From contig QHWF01000429.1 in the NCBI GenBank assembly GCA_003222455.1, forward strand, positions 1 through 10,162: DNA of 10,162 nt, in the 5' to 3' direction. This DNA is from Acidobacteriota bacterium (GTDB lineage: Bacteria; Acidobacteriota; Vicinamibacteria; Vicinamibacterales; CAVVIG01). The notes under the pieces are model-generated. The model saw nothing but the letters and a program-made list of their open reading frames with translations. It ran no database searches and was not told the DNA's origin. This document shows positions 6,045-10,162 of this stretch, in pieces; position 1 is the first letter of the stretch, and each line of letters begins with the position of its first letter. The position numbers were made by a program, and so were the translations under genes.

Positions 6045-6533
6045 GTGAGAATGCCACTCGCCAGCCGGCTACTGTTCACCTTGTCTGCAATCGGAGTGAC
6101 CGTGGGCGCACATGTCGCTGACTTGAGTCCAAGTCACATGTTCAACGATCGCTGGCCGGCGCACGCAAAATTCCACACCGGGCAAACGCTGTCCATGGCA
6201 GTGGTCCTCGCCCTCCTCACGATTTTCTTTGCCTGGCGCAGGACGTCAGACCGTCGTGGGGCAATCTACGCGACAGCAGGATTTGCCGCCGCCTATTGGG
6301 TTACCCAGGCGGCGGCCATCGCCTATCCGAATACTGCGTTTTATGATCCTGAATTTACCCCCGCGCACGCTTTTACGCTGGGTCTTCCGATTCAAGCGTA
6401 CTTCGAGATTCTCTTCATTTCGTTGATCGCGCTTGCCAGTTGGCTGGCACTTCGCAGACCTGCTCACTGGTCGGATTCAACAGCAGTCGAGCCAGTAGAA
6501 GGAAGTCGATGGAATGCGGGTGTCGCCAAGTAA
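6045..6533 (+). CDS. Four-helix membrane protein, DUF6640-like
   Basis: A 162-residue inner-membrane protein. Four hydrophobic segments are visible at about residues 8-26, 46-64, 72-93 and 110-135. Between the first two is a polar His-rich loop, HMFNDRWPAHAKFHTGQT, whose Trp-x-x-His-x-(K/R)-Phe-His pattern I associate with the DUF6640 family of unknown function. A 25-residue hydrophilic tail follows the last helix. GTG 6045 is preferred because GGGAG (6034-6038) is 6 nt upstream; ATG 6051 is the alternative, two codons in. It lies 65 bp after the SnoaL-like gene and 36 bp before the luciferase-domain gene, on the same strand, so it is likely part of the same transcript. A transport or enzyme role cannot be assigned. 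Confidence 0.8.
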   Translation: MRMPLASRLLFTLSAIGVTVGAHVADLSPSHMFNDRWPAHAKFHTGQTLSMAVVLALLTIFFAWRRTSDRRGAIYATAGFAAAYWVTQAAAIAYPNTAFYDPEFTPAHAFTLGLPIQAYFEILFISLIALASWLALRRPAHWSDSTAVEPVEGSRWNAGVAK

Positions 6534-6569
6534 TCGCCCCTCGGAACCATGCATCGGAAGGAGAGAGAA

Positions 6570-6887
6570 ATGAATGTGACTTCACCCGCCACGTCCGTCC
6601 TCGATGAAGTCCGCATGTGGCCCGGCGTATCTACGCAGCCGACGCCCCGAGGCTCCACGGCCATCGTGTTTGAAGGCCATGAGCTTGGTCATGTTCATGC
6701 CGATCGCGGCACACTCGACCTTCCGCTCTCCGACGACCGACGCGCGAAGGTGCTGGCCGCAGCGCGTGCCAAGGCGTGGTTTGAAAACTGGGTGACCCAA
6801 CGGCTCTCGAATGACGGAGATGCGGAGGATGGCATCGCGCTGCTCCGTGAGAGCTACGACGAGTTGCGCGCAGGGCGAGATCGTTGA
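6570..6887 (+). CDS. Luciferase-domain (DUF5519-like) small protein
   Basis: A 105-residue cytosolic protein. The order of motifs matches proteins annotated as luciferase domain or DUF5519. First is VRMWPGVSTQPTPRGSTAIV (Trp-Pro-Gly-Val). Then comes FEGHELGHVHADRGTLDLPL, where Glu-Leu-Gly-His-Val-His is the family hallmark. Next is a helix ending DRRAKVLAAARA, a W-V-T strand, and the closing GIALLRESYDEL. Despite the name, no light-emitting activity is established for such small proteins. ATG 6570 follows GGAAGGAG (6556-6563) at 6 nt; an in-frame start at 6549 lies before that site. The stop TGA is shared with the TTG start of the next gene (TTGA, 4-bp overlap), suggesting coupled translation with the hydrolase. 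Confidence 0.85.
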   Translation: MNVTSPATSVLDEVRMWPGVSTQPTPRGSTAIVFEGHELGHVHADRGTLDLPLSDDRRAKVLAAARAKAWFENWVTQRLSNDGDAEDGIALLRESYDELRAGRDR

Positions 6888-7840
6888 TCGTAAAGGCCAA
6901 GAGAGTGACCTTGAGGGTCGTTGCCGCGCTTGCGGCGGCGATGGTGGTCGCGATCACCGGCCTGATGCTGACGTTCACCGCCGCAAAGCTTGAAGTCGCC
7001 CCGGTCGACGTCGGCGCTCTGCCGGTTGCATCGCCGCCCGCGGAAATGTCTATCAGCGAACTCGCGACCGGGACGTATGAGACCCCTGCGATCTTGGCCT
7101 ACCGCGGTGGCTCCTGGAACGACACGCGGCATTTTGCGTCGACGGCGGTGCTGGTCCGTCATCCGAGGGGCAATTTGCTTCTCGACACCGGGTTTGCCAA
7201 GAACATCGACGAGCACCTGAAGCTGATCGCTTGGATACAGCGGTCGCCTCACCGCAAGGGCGTTCCGGCGGTGGATCAACTGGCGTCCGGCGGTATCCAA
7301 CTCCGTGACCTTGCCGCCGTCGTACCGACGCACGCTCATTGGGATCACGTTAGCGGTTTGGACGACCTCGGCGGGGTGCCGGTTTTGGAAAGTGCCTCCG
7401 GACGACGCTGGATCGAGACCAAGGCGGCAGGCACTGAAGTGATCAACAGCTTTCGCGGCGTCAATTACAAGCAATACAATTTCGAAGGCGGGCGTTACCT
7501 CGGCTTCCCGCGAAGCCACGATGTATGGGGCGACGGCTCGGTTGTCATTGTTCCGGCGCCCGGACACACGCCAGACTCAGTCGTGATTTTTGCAAATTTG
7601 CCGTCCGGAACTCGGTATGCGTTCGTTGGTGACCTCGTATGGCAAACGGAGGGCCTCGAAATCCCGGCCGAAAAGCCTTGGCCGCTCCGTCGACTGATCG
7701 GCGAGGATGACGACGAAGTGCGCAAGGACATTGCGCTCATCCGATTTGCAAGTAAACGATATTCGCAGATACACGCCATCCCAGCGCACGATGCGTCGGC
7801 CTTTCGTGCGATCCCGGTATTCCCGGCGTCCGCCCGTTAG
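6884..7840 (+). CDS. Membrane-targeted metallo-beta-lactamase-fold hydrolase
   Basis: A 318-residue MBL-fold protein. Residues 7-35 are a basic start followed by one hydrophobic segment (VVAALAAAMVVAITGLMLTF), a signal anchor or signal peptide, so the catalytic domain is probably periplasmic. Metal ligands are visible: THAHWDH (149-155; His150, His152, Asp154, His155), His228 in APGHTPDS, Asp250 in FVGDLVW, and His302 in IPAHDAS. LLLDTGF (98-104) is the strand before the site, as in lactonase- and glyoxalase-II-like members. Quorum-sensing lactone hydrolysis is possible but not shown. TTG 6884 overlaps the previous stop; GTG 6905 is an alternative start that keeps most of the signal. Its end overlaps by 4 bp the convergent gene on the other strand, so no terminator separates them. 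Confidence 0.88.
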   Translation: MIVKAKRVTLRVVAALAAAMVVAITGLMLTFTAAKLEVAPVDVGALPVASPPAEMSISELATGTYETPAILAYRGGSWNDTRHFASTAVLVRHPRGNLLLDTGFAKNIDEHLKLIAWIQRSPHRKGVPAVDQLASGGIQLRDLAAVVPTHAHWDHVSGLDDLGGVPVLESASGRRWIETKAAGTEVINSFRGVNYKQYNFEGGRYLGFPRSHDVWGDGSVVIVPAPGHTPDSVVIFANLPSGTRYAFVGDLVWQTEGLEIPAEKPWPLRRLIGEDDDEVRKDIALIRFASKRYSQIHAIPAHDASAFRAIPVFPASAR

Positions 7841-8307
7841 CCCGTGACGGATTTCGCCGCACGGACCGCGGTCGTGACGCCGTTCAAGCCCTGGCCGCGT
7901 ATCGCGGCCTCCGAGTGCTTCAGGAACGATGGCGCAGCGGCGAGGAACCACACCGCAATCAGGCTGTCGAAAACCATGCACCCGAACGCAGAACTCGGCA
8001 TGAACGGCCAGATAGGGTTGCCCCACAGGTGATGGGCGATATCCCAGGCCGCGTGAATCAGCCAGCCGACGCCGATCCATCGGTAGGACTGTAGCGCGCG
8101 AAACCCAATCACCGTGCCGATGACCGGGTAGATCAATTCCCACGGACCGAACCCGCCGCTCAAGTACACACCGCTCGCGCCGGCGAGAATGATCGCGTTG
8201 AGCGTGCGACGAGTCGGTTCCGCCACGAAGGACATCGCGGCCACGAACAGCAGAGCCCCGAAAGCCGGTCCGACGTAGTCCATGACAGCGAGCGGTGCAG
8301 GGTGCAT
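7837..8307 (-). CDS. DUF6010-like integral membrane protein
   Basis: A 156-residue membrane protein on the minus strand. Features I associate with DUF6010 are MDYVGPAFGALLFV at the start, EPTRRTLNAI, AGASGVYLSGGFGPWEL and IGVGWLIHAAWDIAHHLWGN, followed by IWPFMPSSAFGC and a last helix (FDSLIAVWFLAAAPS). Four to five hydrophobic segments are present, with conserved His, Trp and Asp in AAWDIAHHLWGNP facing a possible site in the membrane. Function is unknown. The basic tail of about 30 residues after the last helix looks like an extension. ATG codons occur at 8322, 8313 and 8307. GGAGG (complement of 8316-8320) is 8 nt from 8307 and overlaps or crowds the other two, so 8307 is favoured. It is divergent from the GlxA-type regulator, a likely controller. 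Confidence 0.87.
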   Translation of the reverse strand: MHPAPLAVMDYVGPAFGALLFVAAMSFVAEPTRRTLNAIILAGASGVYLSGGFGPWELIYPVIGTVIGFRALQSYRWIGVGWLIHAAWDIAHHLWGNPIWPFMPSSAFGCMVFDSLIAVWFLAAAPSFLKHSEAAIRGQGLNGVTTAVRAAKSVTG

Positions 8308-8315
8308 GAGCATTT

Positions 8316-8320
8316 CCTCC
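8316..8320 (-). promoter_or_regulatory. Ribosome binding site deciding the DUF6010 start
   Basis: On the minus strand this reads GGAGG, 8 nt before ATG 8307 and only 2 nt before ATG 8313. It selects 8307 over the upstream ATG 8322. Confidence 0.55.
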
Positions 8321-8330
8321 ATGGCGCCAT
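8321..8330. promoter_or_regulatory. Perfect 10-bp palindrome, possible operator
   Basis: ATGGCGCCAT is a perfect palindrome in the 49-bp space between two divergent genes. Its left end forms part of an alternative start codon of the minus-strand gene. A site here could let the GlxA-type regulator control both itself and the DUF6010 gene. AraC-type regulators usually bind direct repeats, so this is only a candidate. No clear -35/-10 pairs were found on either strand. Confidence 0.25.
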
Positions 8331-8356
8331 CCTACTAGACGTGGCAGAATGCACCA

Positions 8357-9397
8357 GTGGCTAGAAAGACGATGATCGAAGGATTCACGCCACGCCGGGC
8401 GCATGACCGACGGCCACACCTGGTCGCGGTCGTCGCCTTCGACGGCGTCGTGCTCGGCGACCTGTCGACGGCATGCGAAGTGTTCAGCCTGGCGAGGCGG
8501 AAGGACGGGCGGAGCGCGTACGACGTCCGCGTCTGCAGCGAGTCGGTGGACGTCGAGTCGATGCACGTGGCGCTGCGCGTACCCTGGCGGCTGTCCTCGC
8601 TGGCTCAGGCCGATACCGTCATCGTGCCGGGCGTCAACGACCTTACTCGACCCGTACCTGCGTCGGTCTTGCGCGCGATACGTCGGGCGGCGGAGCGTGG
8701 CGCCCGCGTCGCGTCAATTTGCACCGGCGCGTTTGTGCTGGCCGCGACAGGCGTCCTCGACGGACTTCGCGCAACGACGCATTGGCTCGGCGCCGCCGAA
8801 CTGGTTCGCCGTCATCCCTCGATTGACGTTGATCCGAACGTCCTGTACGTGGACAACGGCAGCGTCCTGACGTCGGCGGGCGCCGCCGCGGGTTTCGATC
8901 TCTGTATTCACATGGTTCGTCGCGACCTAGGCGCCGAGATCGCGGCGTCGGTCGCGCGGCTGGCGGTGATGCCGCTCGAACGAGCGGGTGGGCAGGCGCA
9001 ATTCATCGAGCATGCGCCTCCGTCCGACGCGCCCGGCGCCATGACGCCGTTGGTCACGTGGATGGAGCAGAACCTCTCGCGCGAGCTTCCGTTGCCGGTC
9101 ATTGCGCGGCGCGCGGCGATGAGCACGAGAACCCTCAGCCGTCGTTTTCGCGAGCAGCTGGGCGCGACGCCGGCGGCATGGCTCGCGCACGCGCGCGTGC
9201 GTCGCGCGCAGCGGCTGCTCGAAACCACGGAGCTGGCCATCGAGCAAGTAGCGGCCGAGGTAGGGTTCGGGTCGGCCGCCGTGATGCGCGAACATTTCGG
9301 AATAGTGGTTGGCACGAACCCAGTGTCGTACCGGCGGGCGTTTTCCCGAGTTGGTCGCGTACCGAACGAGGGTCCGAAGTTGAAAGGCGCTCGCTAG
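8357..9397 (+). CDS. GlxA-type regulator: DJ-1/PfpI domain plus AraC HTH
   Basis: A 346-residue cytoplasmic transcription factor. Residues about 21-195 form a class I glutamine amidotransferase-like DJ-1/PfpI domain. The expected motifs are VAFDGVVLGDLSTACEVF (26-43), VIVPGV (88-93) and the nucleophile-elbow analogue ASICTGAFVLAATGVLDG (119-136, Cys122), then TTHW (140-143) and TSAGAAAGFDLCIHMVR (172-188). Residues about 230-330 are the AraC DNA-binding domain: LPVIARRAAMSTRTLSRRFR (246-265), then VAAEVGFGSAAVMREHF (298-314) and GTNPVSYRRAF (319-329). Related regulators sense small metabolites, but a working hydrolase has not been shown for this class. GTG 8357 has a weak ribosome site; ATG 8372, five codons in, is an alternative. 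It stands 49 bp from the divergent DUF6010 gene, its most likely target. Confidence 0.93.
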   Translation: MARKTMIEGFTPRRAHDRRPHLVAVVAFDGVVLGDLSTACEVFSLARRKDGRSAYDVRVCSESVDVESMHVALRVPWRLSSLAQADTVIVPGVNDLTRPVPASVLRAIRRAAERGARVASICTGAFVLAATGVLDGLRATTHWLGAAELVRRHPSIDVDPNVLYVDNGSVLTSAGAAAGFDLCIHMVRRDLGAEIAASVARLAVMPLERAGGQAQFIEHAPPSDAPGAMTPLVTWMEQNLSRELPLPVIARRAAMSTRTLSRRFREQLGATPAAWLAHARVRRAQRLLETTELAIEQVAAEVGFGSAAVMREHFGIVVGTNPVSYRRAFSRVGRVPNEGPKLKGAR

Positions 9398-9399
9398 CC

Positions 9400-9412
9400 G
9401 GAGCGGCGCTCC
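9400..9412 (+). terminator. Short hairpin after the GlxA-type gene
   Basis: GGAGC and GCTCC form a perfect 5-bp stem around GGC, starting 3 nt after the stop codon. There is no following T-tract, so termination here would be weak at best. Confidence 0.25.
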
Positions 9413-9433
9413 CGACTCTCCGCCGACGGGTTG

Positions 9434-9530
9434 GTGGTGGGCGCACCTGGTGGGCGCACTTCGAGTTTACCCGCATAAACATTGAGCCGACTATCCTCCG
9501 CAAGAAGTTCGAGGAGCTGCGCACTCTGCG
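9434..9530 (+). repeat. Dispersed direct repeat, copy 2
   Basis: This copy starts 36 bp after the stop of the GlxA-type gene. GGTGGGCGCAC occurs at 9436-9446 and 9449-9459, followed by the same ordered blocks as at 2205-2301, without gaps and in the same orientation. The eight differences counted in the 86-bp core include three that would be silent in the open plus-strand frame and five that would change amino acids. The open frame across this copy runs inside the regulator gene in a different frame and is not credible as a gene. The segment right after the repeat (about 9550-9590) is noticeably A/T-rich. Confidence 0.8.
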
Positions 9531-9765
9531 CGCACTTCCGTGTTTTGGGGAGACCGATCAAACACAAATCGCGAAATTATTCTTAACTCAACTCTTCGAG
9601 GGTGTTGTGCCCACCGTCCCTTTCGCGAACCGGTACGAAGGTGTTGTCGATACTTTGGTCTGATAGATCGGAGTGCGCGAGTCTGATGTCATCCACGTCG
9701 GGGAGGTCGCAGTGGCACGATCGCGCCGCGCTGAAGGTGGAAGTGAACGTCGAGGTGGCAGCGTG
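9531..9765. other. Spacer after repeat copy 2, upstream of the hydrolase
   Basis: With the repeat, this completes a gap of about 370 bp after the GlxA-type gene. It holds an A/T-rich patch around 9565-9595 (AAATTATTCTTAACTCAA) that could carry a promoter or a recombination boundary. Two similar short strings, GAGGGTGTTGT (9599-9609) and GAAGGTGTTGT (9638-9648), also lie here. No protein gene is credible. A strong GGGAGG (9701-9706) lies 5 nt before GTG 9712 and offers an alternative start for the hydrolase. Confidence 0.45.
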
Positions 9766-10162
9766 ATGCGCGCGGGAGCGCACACAACGCTGGCGGTTGT
9801 CATGATGCTCGCGTGTCAGGCGGTGACGCGCGTTGCAGGACAGGATTCGCGCGTGGAAAATGGCACCTACTATCGAACGACTCGTGTCGATGGGCACACA
9901 ATCTTTTACCGGGAAGCGGGTCCGAAAGAGGCACCGACGCTGCTCTTGCTGCACGGTCTGCCGTCGTCGTCACGCATGTTCGAGCCACTCTTCGCACGAC
10001 TGTCCGATCAATATCACCTTGTCGCACCGGATTATCCTGGCTTCGGCCACAGCGACTGGCCGGACCCCAGGACCTTCGCGTATACGTTTGATCACTACGC
10101 GGAGATCATCGGCCAATTCACACAGACACTCGGTCTCGACCACTACACGCTATACATGCAGG
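9766..10162 (+). CDS. Secreted alpha/beta hydrolase, N-terminal part (cut by window edge)
   Basis: The frame is open from ATG 9766 to the window end (132 codons). An N-terminal Sec signal is clear: Met-Arg-Ala-Gly, hydrophobic core TLAVVMMLAC, then TRVAGQDS where cleavage after Ala-Gly is likely. An atypical lipobox around Leu-Ala-Cys is also possible. The mature part shows alpha/beta-hydrolase hallmarks: strand TLLLLHGLPSSS with the His-Gly oxyanion motif, FEPLFARLSDQYHLVAPDYP, GFGHSDWPDP, and the helix before the nucleophile (HYAEIIGQFTQTLGL). It resembles the haloalkane dehalogenase/epoxide hydrolase-like group. The nucleophile elbow lies just beyond the edge, so the exact class cannot be set. 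GAGGT (9752-9756) serves ATG 9766 or GTG 9763; GTG 9712 has a better ribosome site but would place a basic 18-residue extension before the signal. Confidence 0.85.
   Translation, partial: MRAGAHTTLAVVMMLACQAVTRVAGQDSRVENGTYYRTTRVDGHTIFYREAGPKEAPTLLLLHGLPSSSRMFEPLFARLSDQYHLVAPDYPGFGHSDWPDPRTFAYTFDHYAEIIGQFTQTLGLDHYTLYMQ

Noticed and set aside
6099..6111. 13-bp match to part of the repeat (GTGGGCGCACATG) inside the DUF6640-like gene
   Set aside because: It lies in a plausible coding context (Val-Gly-Ala-His-Val) and similarity does not extend beyond the 13 bp, so it is probably chance rather than a third copy.
8321..8412. Self-contained CRISPR or phage structure near the divergent promoters
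   Set aside because: Only one short palindrome is present. There are no regularly spaced repeats and no cas or phage genes anywhere in the window.
7577..8566. 329-codon minus-strand open frame
   Set aside because: It spans parts of three genes in the wrong frame, with a composition typical of shadow translation. The DUF6010-like frame within it is the recognisable one.
9058..9663. Long open frame of 201 codons overlapping the end of the GlxA-type gene and repeat copy 2
   Set aside because: It overlaps a well-supported AraC HTH domain in another frame, its translation is Arg/Ala-rich shadow sequence, and it only looks conserved where it crosses the repeat.

Overview
The window is high-GC DNA (by eye roughly 60% G+C) from a Gram-negative-type, probably soil-dwelling bacterium. 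Exported proteins with Sec-type signals, dense one-directional genes and the kinds of family present fit lineages such as Acidobacteriota (Vicinamibacteria-like) or Gemmatimonadota. This placement is an inference from protein style; no rRNA or other phylogenetic marker is present.

Left edge (1-641): the last 40 codons of a gene ending in a C-terminal membrane helix, then a small exported or lipoprotein-like gene. Its reading frame is broken twice, each time at a homopolymer, and the two shifts cancel. Next comes about 670 bp without a convincing gene (642-1312). It holds the 5' half of a tRNA-Ser-like sequence (867-908) that stops abruptly in the anticodon stem, and a small inverted repeat.

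Centre (1313-7840): a one-directional run of small accessory genes. In order they are an NmrA-type NAD(P)-binding protein, a Mop/TOBE molybdate-binding protein, an AraC regulator, a second NmrA-like protein overlapping a QorB-like quinone oxidoreductase by 4 bp, a SnoaL/NTF2-fold protein, a four-helix membrane protein (DUF6640-like), a luciferase-domain (DUF5519-like) protein, and a membrane-targeted metallo-beta-lactamase-fold hydrolase that overlaps the previous gene by 4 bp. Most have their own Shine-Dalgarno sequence and short spacers, so they are probably one to three transcription units. The theme is soluble NAD(P)-dependent redox or detoxification chemistry under AraC-type control. Substrates cannot be read from sequence.

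Right part (7837-10162): a DUF6010-like membrane protein on the minus strand meets the hydrolase gene tail to tail (4-bp overlap). It is divergent from a GlxA-type regulator (DJ-1/PfpI domain plus AraC HTH), with a perfect 10-bp palindrome in the intergenic region. A secreted alpha/beta-hydrolase gene then runs off the right edge.

The most unusual structure is a pair of direct repeats about 7.2 kb apart (2205-2301 and 9434-9530; 78 of 86 positions identical over the core by hand count). Each starts with the same 11-bp unit twice. They bracket the Mop-to-GlxA gene block. With the truncated tRNA-Ser fragment upstream, this suggests a transferred or rearranged accessory segment, but no integrase or transposase is visible.
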